A DNA stretch of 13,247 nt from an uncultured Phascolarctobacterium sp. (GCA_900553055.1 USBV01000030.1:1-13247); one strand, 5' to 3'; shown: positions 1 to 7,634, numbered from the stretch's first letter. Made by a program: numbers and translations. Notes: a model not told the origin generated them from the letters alone.

Positions 1-657
1 ATGGGACAGCGGTGTAGGAGAAATACCGGCAGCCATATTTGTCACGATGGAACAAGTGCTGTAGCACATTTCTGCCTCGCGAGCAAGAATGCACTCCGGC
101 ATATTGGTCATGCCCACCAGGTCACCGCCCAGCATTGCATAGGCTTTAATTTCAGCAGCGCTTTCAAAGCGAGGACCTTCGGTAGCAACGTACACGCCTT
201 CTTTGTGGAAGGTGATATTCATTTTTTCTAAGCATCTAATAACTCTTTCACGCACGCAGGGGCAATACGGATAGGAAAAATCCACATGCACTACGCCACG
301 CTCAGGTGTGTCATAAAAGGTATTAATGCGGCTCTTGGTAAAGTCCAGCACATTGGAGCACACTACGAAATGACCAGCCTTCATCTCCGGATTAAGGCTG
401 CCCACAGCCGTAGTTGCAAAAATCTCTTCCGTACCTAGGCTCTTTAACGCCCAAATATTAGCGCGATAATTTACCTTGTGCGGTGCAGTTTTGTGGCCGA
501 CACCATGGCGAGTGATAAAAACCACCTGATTGCCAGCAATCTCACCTATATTACATAATGCTTGACCATAGGGAGTATCAATGATTTTTTCTGCAAAGCC
601 TTGCAAGGCTTCAGGACTATAAATACCAGTACCACCAATAATCGCAATTTTACGCAT
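1..657 (-). CDS. mtnP: MTA/purine nucleoside phosphorylase, MtnP family (3' end outside window)
   Basis: Family members carry out phosphorolysis of 5'-methylthioadenosine or related purine nucleosides in the cytosol, giving the free base and (methylthio)ribose-1-phosphate. The frame is open from the ATG at 655-657 to the window edge, giving 219 residues of a protein that is usually about 260-280. Visible motifs are the phosphate-binding GGTGIY near residues 8-13, RHGVGH at 50-55, PHKVNYRANIWAL at 59-71, TEGPRFES at 159-166 and GGDLVGMTNMPE at 177-188. AGGAGG lies 7 nt before the chosen ATG. A second in-frame ATG at 661-663 directly abuts that AGGAGG and is less likely. The specificity segment reads VTNMAAG (205-211), with Asn207 and Ala209 where adenine-specific human MTAP has two aspartates. 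This suggests a 6-oxopurine such as methylthioinosine or inosine instead (inference). The gene follows the HAD gene by 69 nt with no terminator between, so the two are probably co-transcribed. Confidence 0.9.
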   Translation of the reverse strand, partial: MRKIAIIGGTGIYSPEALQGFAEKIIDTPYGQALCNIGEIAGNQVVFITRHGVGHKTAPHKVNYRANIWALKSLGTEEIFATTAVGSLNPEMKAGHFVVCSNVLDFTKSRINTFYDTPERGVVHVDFSYPYCPCVRERVIRCLEKMNITFHKEGVYVATEGPRFESAAEIKAYAMLGGDLVGMTNMPECILAREAEMCYSTCSIVTNMAAGISPTPLSH

Positions 658-726
658 GTTCATCCTCCTTTTTAGTAAGAACGTCATATGGCTTTGCTAA
701 AGCTCTTTCACTTACTTTAGGAAAGC

Positions 727-1380
727 TCATAATATATCTATTAATTTCAGCAAATCTAAGGGGTGAGCAATGGTATAATCAGGCTTCCCCTGCTCTAGCA
801 AGTTTTGCCAATTAAGCTGTGTATACTCCACTGCCACCGTAACGCAGCCTGCCGCATTACCACTTTGAAGATCAAAGGGACTATCTCCCACGCACAAGCA
901 CTCTCTTGGGGCTAAACCCAAGCGTTCACAAGCAAGTAGCATCGGGTCAGGCGCCGGCTTACCACGCTCTGTGTCCAAAACGCTAACTGTTGTATCAATA
1001 TAGGGTAGCATCCCTAAACACTGCATACCTCGCTCCAGCATATATGCCTTCTTGGAGGTCACTACCGCCAGCTTAATACCACGCTCCTTAAGCTTAGGTA
1101 AAAGCTCTGTAACGCCAGGAATGGGTTTAATCATGATATCATGGTTAGCAGCATTAAAGGCTCCATAAATTTGCCGTAGCTCGAGAATGCGCTCTTCCTC
1201 GTGAATGCCACTAAGCAGCTCCAATGCGTCACCTAAGGGTAATCCAATAGTATCAACGATTCTTTGCCTAGCTGGCATAAAGCCCAGAGCAGTATCACAG
1301 GTGTGCTCAAAGGTGGCTACAATCAAGTCTATTGTATTGGCCAAGGTGCCATCAAAATCAAATAAAACTCCTTTGATCAA
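727..1380 (-). CDS. HAD-superfamily phosphatase, Gph/PpaX-like
   Basis: This is a 217-residue cytosolic HAD hydrolase of the phosphoglycolate phosphatase/pyrophosphatase PpaX type, with a helical cap between the first and second motifs (subclass I). Motif I is DFDGTLAN, with nucleophile Asp8 and acid/base Asp10. Motif II is VVTS at residues 106-109. The motif III lysine is Lys141 in RGKPAPDP, and motif IV is GDSPFD with Asp166 and Asp170. All catalytic positions are present and the length is normal. The start is TTG at 1378-1380, supported by AAAGGAG about 8 nt upstream and by motif I beginning at residue 7, as in the family. A promoter lies about 40 bp upstream, and the phosphorylase gene follows. 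The exact substrate cannot be read from sequence. Phosphoglycolate, pyrophosphate and a sugar or nucleoside phosphate are all possible, and pairing with a nucleoside phosphorylase makes a salvage role conceivable (inference). Confidence 0.9.
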   Translation of the reverse strand: MIKGVLFDFDGTLANTIDLIVATFEHTCDTALGFMPARQRIVDTIGLPLGDALELLSGIHEEERILELRQIYGAFNAANHDIMIKPIPGVTELLPKLKERGIKLAVVTSKKAYMLERGMQCLGMLPYIDTTVSVLDTERGKPAPDPMLLACERLGLAPRECLCVGDSPFDLQSGNAAGCVTVAVEYTQLNWQNLLEQGKPDYTIAHPLDLLKLIDIL

Positions 1381-1422
1381 AAGCTTGCTCCTTTATATAA
1401 ATAATACTTTCTTATCTTGTTT

Positions 1423-1431
1423 ATTATAGCA
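1423..1431 (-). promoter_or_regulatory. Extended -10 promoter for the HAD/phosphorylase genes
   Basis: Read on the minus strand this is TGCTATAAT, a perfect TATAAT with the TGn extension. Transcription would start near 1416, leaving a leader of about 35 nt before the TTG start at 1380. The -35 region (about 1446-1451, TTCCCT) is poor, as is common for extended -10 promoters. Confidence 0.6.
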
Positions 1432-1482
1432 TAAACTGCGCTCAAAGGGAATGAGCAGATTAAAAGTATACAATTTATTCAT

Positions 1483-1494
1483 CAGTGTACACTG
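1483..1494. promoter_or_regulatory. Perfect 12-bp palindrome CAGTGTACACTG, candidate operator
   Basis: This is an exact dyad centred about 60 bp upstream of the HAD extended -10 and about 45 bp beyond the previous gene's terminator, in otherwise featureless AT-rich DNA. The position suits an activator or repressor site. No regulator can be assigned, and a chance palindrome is possible. Confidence 0.3.
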
Positions 1495-1533
1495 TATGTC
1501 TTTTAGAAAAGTCTGTGCCATCACTACAGCAAC

Positions 1534-1562
1534 AAAAAAGCCTGAGCAGAACACTCAGGCTT
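1534..1562 (-). terminator. Rho-independent terminator after the psd-pss-glycosyltransferase operon
   Basis: On the minus strand, GCCTGAG, a 7-nt loop and CTCAGGC (arms 1554-1560 and 1540-1546) are followed by six T residues (1539-1534). An AA on the opposite flank can extend the stem. It lies about 95 nt past the glycosyltransferase stop codon. The flanking bases could also give weak termination in the plus direction. Confidence 0.85.
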
Positions 1563-1616
1563 AATTACTTGCAAGTTATCTCTTATGAAAGTACAATGAG
1601 TTTGATTTAGACTCCT

Positions 1617-1631
1617 GTAACGAAACGTTAC
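1617..1631. repeat. Small inverted repeat in the glycosyltransferase 3' untranslated region
   Basis: GTAACG and CGTTAC are perfect 6-bp arms around a 3-nt AAA centre, between the glycosyltransferase stop (1657) and the terminator at 1534-1562. No T-run follows, so it is not itself a terminator. It may be an mRNA 3' hairpin or a chance dyad. Confidence 0.3.
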
Positions 1632-1656
1632 TCGAAATATATGTTCGCTTCAAAAT

Positions 1657-2946
1657 TTACTTCTTACCACGCACGAACACAACCTCTTTAGGTCCGTCGT
1701 TAACAGCATCTTCGGGTATAATTACATCATCAAAGCTGATGCCGCGAGTGTGCAGGGTGTGATTCCATTCATGCTCGTTGCGATGCCACCAGCCTAAAGC
1801 GGTAATGGGCACCCAGCTATAAATAAACAGCGGATAAAGCAACAAGTATAGCCAGGATTTCCAAGAAGCGCGAATCTTCCACAGCACAGCCACCGGGAAA
1901 ATATATTGACCCACACCCAAAATGGTCCACACCTCTAAAGGAATAATGGTATAAAGGATGTTGGTGTAGAAGGGTACAAAGTTGTAAATATAGCTACACA
2001 GAACAAAGAAGGTGGAAACCATTAGGAAGTAAGGCTGAATCAGATTCACGGAGCAGTCCAGCATCACCAGATTGCGAGTCTTGATGGCCTTTTTAATCAT
2101 GGGCCACAAATAGCGGTCCGCCACGTCGAAATGACCCTGGGACCAACGCTTACGCTGATGCCAGGTTTGCATAAAGGTTAAAGGCTTTTCGTCATAAATA
2201 ATGGCGTCATGGGCCCAGGTGGTAGGAATATTTTCCATCATGGCCTGAATCGTAAATTCCATGTCCTCAGTTAGGCAGGTTGCACGCCAGCCATAACGCT
2301 TCAGTACCTCGGTGTCAAAGCACATGCCCGTGCCACCCAAGCAGCAGGACAGGCCCATATTGTATTTCGCCAAGCTCCACACATGGTTAACAATCCAGAA
2401 AGAAATCGCAAAGACGCCACTTACCCAGGTATCGGTGGGGTTCTTAGCATCAATATAGCCTTGAATAATGCGTTCACCGTTACAAAGGCGACTATTCATC
2501 TCCTGCAGGAAATTAGGATGCACTAAATTATCGGCATCAAATACGCACACAGCGTCGTATTTGCGCTCTAGCTTAAAAAGACGCTCAAACATCCAAGCCA
2601 AGGCAAAGCCCTTACCCTTGCCCTCTTCACTAAAGCGCTCATGGACAATGGCACCAGCCTTGCGTGCCACCTCAGCAGTGTGGTCATCACAATTATCTGC
2701 AACTACAAAAATATCATACAAAGCATCGTTATAATTTAAACGACGCAAATTATCTACCAATTGTGCTATTACCCTCTCTTCATTATGTGCACAGGCAATA
2801 AGAGCGAAGGTTTTGCTTTCGTCATAGATTTTGACTTCCTTTTTCTTGCCAAATAAGCCGAACCAGGATACGAAGAAATAATACAGGGTGAAGAATATGA
2901 TTAATAGCTGCAAAGGTATCATGACTATATCAAAAACTGTATACAT
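1657..2946 (-). CDS. Membrane-bound family 2 glycosyltransferase
   Basis: This is a 429-residue processive-type GT2 enzyme. In numbering from the upstream TTG (one residue longer) it has an N-terminal membrane segment at about 6-29, then a cytoplasmic GT-A domain. That domain holds HNEE (55-58), ADN (84-86), the metal-binding FDADN (137-141), the catalytic-base TEDME (227-231) and the acceptor motif QRKRW (265-269). Three or four hydrophobic segments follow at about 300-395. This arrangement is shared with the cellulose, hyaluronan and poly-N-acetylglucosamine synthase group, so a UDP-sugar donor and a membrane-side acceptor are expected (family knowledge). I prefer the ATG at 2944-2946 (GGAGAT 8 nt upstream) over the adjacent TTG. 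It follows pss by about 73 nt with no strong terminator. Co-transcription with phosphatidylethanolamine genes hints at an envelope lipid or polysaccharide product. The sugar and the acceptor are unknown. Confidence 0.88.
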   Translation of the reverse strand: MYTVFDIVMIPLQLLIIFFTLYYFFVSWFGLFGKKKEVKIYDESKTFALIACAHNEERVIAQLVDNLRRLNYNDALYDIFVVADNCDDHTAEVARKAGAIVHERFSEEGKGKGFALAWMFERLFKLERKYDAVCVFDADNLVHPNFLQEMNSRLCNGERIIQGYIDAKNPTDTWVSGVFAISFWIVNHVWSLAKYNMGLSCCLGGTGMCFDTEVLKRYGWRATCLTEDMEFTIQAMMENIPTTWAHDAIIYDEKPLTFMQTWHQRKRWSQGHFDVADRYLWPMIKKAIKTRNLVMLDCSVNLIQPYFLMVSTFFVLCSYIYNFVPFYTNILYTIIPLEVWTILGVGQYIFPVAVLWKIRASWKSWLYLLLYPLFIYSWVPITALGWWHRNEHEWNHTLHTRGISFDDVIIPEDAVNDGPKEVVFVRGKK

Positions 2947-2969
2947 CAAAAATCTCCTTTACTCCCAAA

Positions 2970-2987
2970 AGCTATGGGTTGATAGCT
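2970..2987 (-). repeat. Short hairpin between pss and the glycosyltransferase gene
   Basis: AGCTAT and ATAGCT form perfect 6-bp arms around a 6-nt loop in the 73-nt spacer, about 24 nt before the glycosyltransferase ATG. No T-run follows, so it is not a classical terminator. It could tune mRNA stability or differential expression within the operon, or be chance. Confidence 0.25.
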
Positions 2988-3019
2988 AAAACTAAGAACT
3001 CATTGGGGGTGACTAATTA

Positions 3020-3703
3020 TTATTTATTTTTACCGGTCATAGCACGATAAACATGGTTAATAATACCGGCTATGGTATAAGTGAACATGCCAATAAAGGG
3101 CCAAGCTCCAGGACGATTAAAGAGCATCGCTGCGCCGATTACCAAAGCAATAATTACGGGCAGACGATACATGGGGTTGCCCTTACCCTTGAAGTCCGGA
3201 AATCTAACCTCGCTGTACATAATTACAGCAATTACAAGAGTCATGGCAGCCACGGCATAGGTACCAAAGCTATAACCACTGAGTACATACGCTGCTAAAA
3301 AGCACGCACCAGCAGGAATAGGCATACCTTGGAAATAGCCATGCACGACACCAGTATTGCAGTTAAAGCGAGCTAATCGCAGGCAGCCACCCACTGCAAA
3401 AAGAGCAGCAATAACCTGACCGAGCAGGCCAAGCTCCTGCAACCCAAATTGATAAATCATAATGGCCGGAGCCACGCCAAAGGAACACATATCACAAAGG
3501 GAGTCCATTTCCTTGCCAAAATCGCCACCGCCTACACCCAAAGCGCGCGCTGCACGACCGTCAAGGGAATCTAAAATTACGGCGATAACGATGAAAATTG
3601 GAGCATAGAAAAAGTCACCCTGAATAGTCTTGAAAATAGATAAAACACCAAAAATCAAGCTACCGGAGCTAATGCTATTGGGAACAAGACGACGATAATT
3701 CAT
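3020..3703 (-). CDS. pssA: CDP-diacylglycerol-serine O-phosphatidyltransferase (phosphatidylserine synthase)
   Basis: This 227-residue integral membrane CDP-alcohol phosphatidyltransferase exchanges CMP on CDP-diacylglycerol for L-serine to give phosphatidylserine. The family signature D-x2-D-G-x2-A-R-x9-G-x3-D-x3-D is complete: Asp45, Asp48-Gly49, Ala52-Arg53, Gly63, Asp67 and Asp71. Hydrophobic stretches before and after it fit about six membrane helices. The serine-specific assignment rests on the N-terminal LVPNSISSGSL stretch (6-16), typical of the Bacillus-type PssA, and on the partner gene: the start codon overlaps the psd stop as ATGA, so the product and the enzyme that consumes it are translationally coupled. 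GGGGAGG sits 8 nt before the ATG, inside the end of psd. Together the two genes make phosphatidylethanolamine. Confidence 0.95.
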   Translation of the reverse strand: MNYRRLVPNSISSGSLIFGVLSIFKTIQGDFFYAPIFIVIAVILDSLDGRAARALGVGGGDFGKEMDSLCDMCSFGVAPAIMIYQFGLQELGLLGQVIAALFAVGGCLRLARFNCNTGVVHGYFQGMPIPAGACFLAAYVLSGYSFGTYAVAAMTLVIAVIMYSEVRFPDFKGKGNPMYRLPVIIALVIGAAMLFNRPGAWPFIGMFTYTIAGIINHVYRAMTGKNK

Positions 3704-4329
3704 GCTTTAATCCTCCCCACTACGGTGACACCACCTACTACGGACTGACCCTTTTTAACGCAAATTTCCACATTGCGCGGCACAATCAGCTCGGTGCTGG
3801 AGCCAAATTTAATCATACCATAGGTTTCGCCCTGCTTGAGCTGGTGACCTACAGTAACCCAGGACACAATGCGGCGCGCCAAAAGACCTGCTACCTGAAT
3901 CACGAGAAAGCGAATGCGCCCATTGTCAATGCCAACGGCATGGCGTTCGTTTTCAAAGGAGGCAGATTTTTCATAGGCGGGAACGAATTGACCGCAGGTA
4001 TAGCGTTGGTATTTAATCTCGCCATCTAAGGGACTGCGATTGGTGTGCACGTTGAATACGGAAAGGAAAATAGTTAACTTCAAAGCAGGCTCATTCAGAT
4101 ATTCATCATCAAAAATCTCTTCCACGCCCATTACAGTGCCATCGGCAGGAGAATATAAAATATTGGGGTCATAGGGCATGCTACGATGAAAATCACGGAA
4201 GAAATAGGCAAAATATACTGCCAAAACCACGGGAATCACAGCCCAATAAGCACCAAACAGGAAGTACACAATTGCTGCCACAACCAGTGACGCTATAATA
4301 AAGGGATAGCCCTCTTTTACAATAAACAT
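3700..4329 (-). CDS. psd: Phosphatidylserine decarboxylase, short (archaeal-type) proenzyme
   Basis: Psd is a self-cleaving pyruvoyl enzyme that decarboxylates phosphatidylserine to phosphatidylethanolamine at the membrane. In numbering from the upper ATG there is a hydrophobic N-terminus (about 11-45), PADG with Asp65, FNVHTNR with His97, and the processing site FGSST, where cleavage between Gly178 and Ser179 would leave the pyruvoyl group. This gives the Asp/His/Ser set needed for autocleavage. About 210 residues matches the short Psd class, not the longer E. coli type. Two in-frame ATGs exist. I chose 4327-4329 because GAGG lies 6 nt upstream of it but directly abuts the ATG at 4333-4335. 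The stop TGA overlaps the pss ATG. Upstream DNA has only a weak promoter candidate, TATGAT at 4352-4357 with no good -35. Confidence 0.95.
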   Translation of the reverse strand: MFIVKEGYPFIIASLVVAAIVYFLFGAYWAVIPVVLAVYFAYFFRDFHRSMPYDPNILYSPADGTVMGVEEIFDDEYLNEPALKLTIFLSVFNVHTNRSPLDGEIKYQRYTCGQFVPAYEKSASFENERHAVGIDNGRIRFLVIQVAGLLARRIVSWVTVGHQLKQGETYGMIKFGSSTELIVPRNVEICVKKGQSVVGGVTVVGRIKA

Positions 4330-4400
4330 AAACATCCTCGCTTTCCGCTACATCATAAGTGGAATAAAAATATCGCTAATTTAACTAGTAAATATGCATG

Positions 4401-4442
4401 AAAAAAAGTGATGGAGTCAGTCAAAAAGCTTATTCCATCACT
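4401..4442 (-). terminator. Strong Rho-independent terminator after the tagA-like gene
   Basis: On the minus strand, AGTGATGGA (4442-4434) pairs with TCCATCACT (4415-4407) around an 18-nt loop, and seven T residues (4407-4401) follow. A and T runs outside the stem can extend pairing. It lies about 65 nt past the tagA-like stop codon and separates this operon from psd. Confidence 0.9.
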
Positions 4443-4481
4443 TTATTATAATACAGCTTATGGTTTTTGTCCACGACAACC

Positions 4482-4495
4482 GTTAAATATTTAAC
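4482..4495. repeat. Perfect 14-bp AT-rich palindrome
   Basis: GTTAAATATTTAAC is an exact dyad between the tagA-like stop (4509) and the terminator. It has no spacer, so an RNA hairpin would be poor. It may be a protein-binding site or chance in AT-rich DNA. Confidence 0.25.
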
Positions 4496-4508
4496 AAAAA
4501 TTCTCTGC

Positions 4509-5240
4509 TTACTTGGAGGAAGAGAAGATCACCTTCAGCGCAAACTTAGGCAATGCCATCATGCGCATAAAGCGGCTGGGTTGCTTGTACAGGCGGAAGG
4601 CCCACTCCAAGGATGCATCCTGCATCCACTTCGGCGCACGCTCCATCTTGCCTGCTAGCACATCAAAGCTACCACCTATGCCCATCAGAATGCGAGGCTT
4701 AAGCTCATTTCTATGCTCCAAAATCCACTTCTCCTGCTTGGGTGCGCCCAAGGCCACAAAAAGCATCTCGGCGCCGGACTTATTAATTGCATCTATAATA
4801 GCAGTAACATCGGCATCAGTAAAATAGCCATTGTGGCAGCCCACAATCTGCACGCCGGGGTAAAGCTCTTCACTCTTAGCTTTAGCTGCCTCGGCAATGC
4901 CGGGAGAGCCACCAAAAAAGTAAGCTTTATATCCCTTTTTTGCTGATAAAGCCAAAAGCTTATTATATAAGTCAAAGCCAGCCACACGTTCGGGCACATT
5001 GTAGCCCAAATGACGTCCAGCCCACACAGCACCAGCACCATCAGGTAAAACAAGCTCTGCCTCCTGCCCGATAATACGATTATACTCTGCATCCTCCTGA
5101 CACATCATAATAATCTCGGCATTGGCAGTTACCACAAAGGTTTGCTCACCAGCCAGCATACGCTGCTCCAAGCCATCCACAGCCTGTCGCATAGTCATAG
5201 GGTGCACAGGTACACCCAAAATTTTTATTGGCTCTATCAT
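4509..5240 (-). CDS. tagA: WecG/TagA/CpsF family glycosyltransferase
   Basis: This 243-residue family GT26 enzyme would transfer a sugar, classically N-acetylmannosamine from UDP-ManNAc, to undecaprenyl-linked N-acetylglucosamine on the cytoplasmic face. Conserved features are TANAE (38-42, with the family's Thr and Asn), PDGAGAVWAGRHLG (66-79, with the proposed catalytic-region Asp67), PERVAGFDL (83-91), ALGAPKQEKWI in the middle of the C-terminal half, and GGSFDVLAGK followed by the RAPKWMQ...EW..RL...P.R basic C-terminal tail that peripherally docks TagA on membranes. The length is typical. GTGAGG lies 7 nt before the ATG at 5238-5240. It follows the response regulator by 29 nt and precedes a terminator, so it is the last gene of that operon. 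No other teichoic acid or capsule gene is in view, so its product may be a different envelope glycan. I am sure of the family and unsure of the substrate. Confidence 0.92.
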   Translation of the reverse strand: MIEPIKILGVPVHPMTMRQAVDGLEQRMLAGEQTFVVTANAEIIMMCQEDAEYNRIIGQEAELVLPDGAGAVWAGRHLGYNVPERVAGFDLYNKLLALSAKKGYKAYFFGGSPGIAEAAKAKSEELYPGVQIVGCHNGYFTDADVTAIIDAINKSGAEMLFVALGAPKQEKWILEHRNELKPRILMGIGGSFDVLAGKMERAPKWMQDASLEWAFRLYKQPSRFMRMMALPKFALKVIFSSSK

Positions 5241-5269
5241 CTTCTAGCCTCACTTAATCTTACTAAATT

Positions 5270-5974
5270 TTATTGGATATAAGCCTTCAAAACATCACTA
5301 TGCTTATCCAGACACATATATTTGTACACAGGGCGCCCTACGGAGCCACGATGCAAATCCAGCTTTAATAAATGTAATGACTTTAAAAATTCAAGATATT
5401 TACGAATGGATACTCGCGAAATGCCAACCTTACCGGCAACCTCTTCCGTAGTAAACATGCCTTCAATTTCACAAATGCAATTCCACACGGTAGAAAGCGT
5501 ATTCTTGTCCAATCCCTTGGGCAGGCTCACCATCACCTGCTCTTCGCGGCGTATTATAGTTTGGTCCAAATCGGACTGCTCAATAATATTCTGCTCCGAA
5601 ACAATATGATAACGCTTCAAATAATTGTTTAAGGCTAAATTAAAACGCTCAAATTCAAAGGGTTTGATAATATAATCAACAGCACCTAAGCGCAGCGCCT
5701 GCTTAATCTTATCCTTATCATTCGCAGCCGAAACTATAATTACGTCCACATCAAAGCCGTGCTCACGAATTTTACCTAAAAGCTGCAAGCCATCCATTGT
5801 TGGCATAAAAATATCTAAAATTAATAAGTCATAGCTTTTTTTACTCAAGAGCCTTAAAGCAACATCACCATTATTGGCTACATCGCAAAGCTGAAAGCCC
5901 TTGATTTGGCTCAAATAATGCTCATGCAATTGTGCAACCATGGGGTCATCTTCAACGACTAAAACGTTAATCAC
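5270..5974 (-). CDS. Response regulator, CitB/DcuR type
   Basis: This 234-residue transcription regulator has a receiver domain (about 1-120) with acidic residues Glu8, Asp9 and Asp10, phospho-acceptor Asp54 (LDIFMP), Ser82 and Lys104 followed by Pro. After a linker comes a C-terminal winged or helix-turn-helix DNA-binding domain at about 160-215, with GMFTTEEVAGKVGISRVSIR-like sequence, as in DcuR/CitB. These regulators typically control uptake and metabolism of citrate, malate, fumarate or other carboxylates (family knowledge). The start is GTG at 5972-5974. Its AGGAGG is embedded in the last codons of the kinase gene, whose stop is 1 nt away, so the two are translationally coupled. No carboxylate transporter or metabolic gene is in this window, so the regulon must lie elsewhere or may include this operon. 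Confidence 0.93.
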   Translation of the reverse strand: MINVLVVEDDPMVAQLHEHYLSQIKGFQLCDVANNGDVALRLLSKKSYDLLILDIFMPTMDGLQLLGKIREHGFDVDVIIVSAANDKDKIKQALRLGAVDYIIKPFEFERFNLALNNYLKRYHIVSEQNIIEQSDLDQTIIRREEQVMVSLPKGLDKNTLSTVWNCICEIEGMFTTEEVAGKVGISRVSIRKYLEFLKSLHLLKLDLHRGSVGRPVYKYMCLDKHSDVLKAYIQ

Positions 5975-5975
5975 A

Positions 5976-7634
5976 CTAATCTACCTCCTTTTTTACCGGT
6001 AATCGAACAGTGAAGACGGTGCCCTCACCCGGGCTAGACTCCACCGAAATAGTGCCGTTAAGACTCTCCACACTTTGCTTAGCCAAAAAGAGTCCAAAGC
6101 CATGGCCGCTGTCACCCTTGGTACTAAAGCCGCGATGATAGATTTTTTTTATCGTTTCCTCGCTCATACCAGGGCCAGAATCCTCCACAACGATAACTAT
6201 TTCCTTATCGAAGTCTAAAATAGAAAGATTGACAATGCGTTCCCCATCAAAATTCTTTAAAGCATCAAAAGCATTTTCAATTAAATTGCCAACAATTAAC
6301 ACAATATCATGCACGGAAGGAACATCCAATTCTCCATGCAGCTCGCTTTCGTCACTAAGGGAAAAGTCTATATCGAGCTCGCGACTACGACTTATCTTGC
6401 CCAAAATGAAGCCCGATAAGGTTATATCCTTTAAGCGGGTTACGATGTAGGAAACCTCGGATTGCCTATTATAGGCAATTTCCTTGGTATAATTCTTAAG
6501 CTCGTCATAGGCCTTCATATCAATGAGCCCCATGATAACGTGCATCTTGTTCATAAACTCGTGGGTTTGAGCTCTGAGCGCTGTTGCATAATTTTTAAAG
6601 CCTGTGAGCTGATTAGCCATTTCTTCAACTACAGACTTTTTGCGGAAGGTAATAACAGCACCTAAGATTTTTTCGCCTCCATCAAGGCCTAAAAGTGGTA
6701 CTGCTGTCATCACAAAGACCGTATTACCAAATTTTATGGAAGCGTCAGCAAAGCTTCTTCCCTCTTTTATAATATCACGCAGGGGCACATGTTTCAATAC
6801 ATCAAGCGCTGATTTACCACATAGGTCGTCCGTATCAGAAATATCGGCTTGCTTTAAAAGCAGCTTAGCCTCGGAATTAACCACTGTAATAATGCCCTGA
6901 TCATTAATATTAATAATACCCTCGCGCACAGAGTTAAGAATAATATTACGCTCCTGCAAAAGGCGAGCTATCTCTTCAGGCTCATAGCCAAAGAGAACTC
7001 TTTTAATACGCCCGGCTAGAAAAATTGCACCCAAAATACCAATGGTTAAGCCCAAAAAATTTGTTAGCAATAAAAACAAAACAGAATCAATTGTGGATTT
7101 ATTGATAATATCATCGGAATAGCCTGTGACAACGTAGCCGATAGTTTCATTATGGACATTTTTGACGAAGCCAAAGGCCTTATTGGGTATGGCATAATTT
7201 TCCTGCCAGCTAATAGTATTCAGCTGGGCATATTTTTCCATTAAATCCCTAGCGCTCTCAGCAAAATTAGGCAGATTGCCCGGATTATACATAACCCTTT
7301 GGCGACCATGCTTGTCATAAATAGCTACTCCCGCCTCATCAGAATGGTCAACCTGGTTTACATAATTGGCCATCATCCTATCTACAGCAGCCTCAACATG
7401 GTAATTTTGTGTTTCAAGGCCGTTTTGGATTTCCTCTGAATTACACAGGATATTGTTAATACTCACAGCGTTAATGCTGACACGGTCATAAATAACCTTG
7501 CTCACCTTATAGGTGGTAAACATGGAGGCCGGCAATAACGCAATGCAAACAACCAAAGTGATTAGAATTACGATTTGCTGTGAGAGCGTGAACTTTTTTA
7601 ATTGTAAGCTTTCAAGACTAAATTTTTTCCACAT
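5976..7634 (-). CDS. Sensor histidine kinase, DcuS/CitA (SpoB-like) family
   Basis: This 552-residue membrane sensor has membrane helix 1 at about 18-39, an extracytoplasmic PDC/Cache-like sensing domain at about 42-180, helix 2 at about 184-207, and a cytoplasmic PAS domain at about 228-330 starting with ILNSVREGIININ. The phospho-acceptor box LRAQTHEFMNKMHVI has His358. The ATPase domain has VGNLIENAFDAL (449-460), DSGPGM (485-490), FSTKGDSGHGFGL (503-515) and a C-terminal GTISVESSPGEGT-like segment. This layout and the H-box are diagnostic of carboxylate sensors of the CitA/DcuS/MalK type. The ATG at 7632-7634 lies inside prfC, overlapping its end by 17 nt, with no good Shine-Dalgarno sequence, so it probably depends on ribosomes finishing prfC. 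The ligand cannot be stated from sequence. Confidence 0.93.
   Translation of the reverse strand: MWKKFSLESLQLKKFTLSQQIVILITLVVCIALLPASMFTTYKVSKVIYDRVSINAVSINNILCNSEEIQNGLETQNYHVEAAVDRMMANYVNQVDHSDEAGVAIYDKHGRQRVMYNPGNLPNFAESARDLMEKYAQLNTISWQENYAIPNKAFGFVKNVHNETIGYVVTGYSDDIINKSTIDSVLFLLLTNFLGLTIGILGAIFLAGRIKRVLFGYEPEEIARLLQERNIILNSVREGIININDQGIITVVNSEAKLLLKQADISDTDDLCGKSALDVLKHVPLRDIIKEGRSFADASIKFGNTVFVMTAVPLLGLDGGEKILGAVITFRKKSVVEEMANQLTGFKNYATALRAQTHEFMNKMHVIMGLIDMKAYDELKNYTKEIAYNRQSEVSYIVTRLKDITLSGFILGKISRSRELDIDFSLSDESELHGELDVPSVHDIVLIVGNLIENAFDALKNFDGERIVNLSILDFDKEIVIVVEDSGPGMSEETIKKIYHRGFSTKGDSGHGFGLFLAKQSVESLNGTISVESSPGEGTVFTVRLPVKKEVD

Noticed and set aside
4513..4827. Plus-strand open frames over the tagA-like gene
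   Set aside because: They are antisense to a fully conserved coding sequence and lack any start signal. They are composition shadows.
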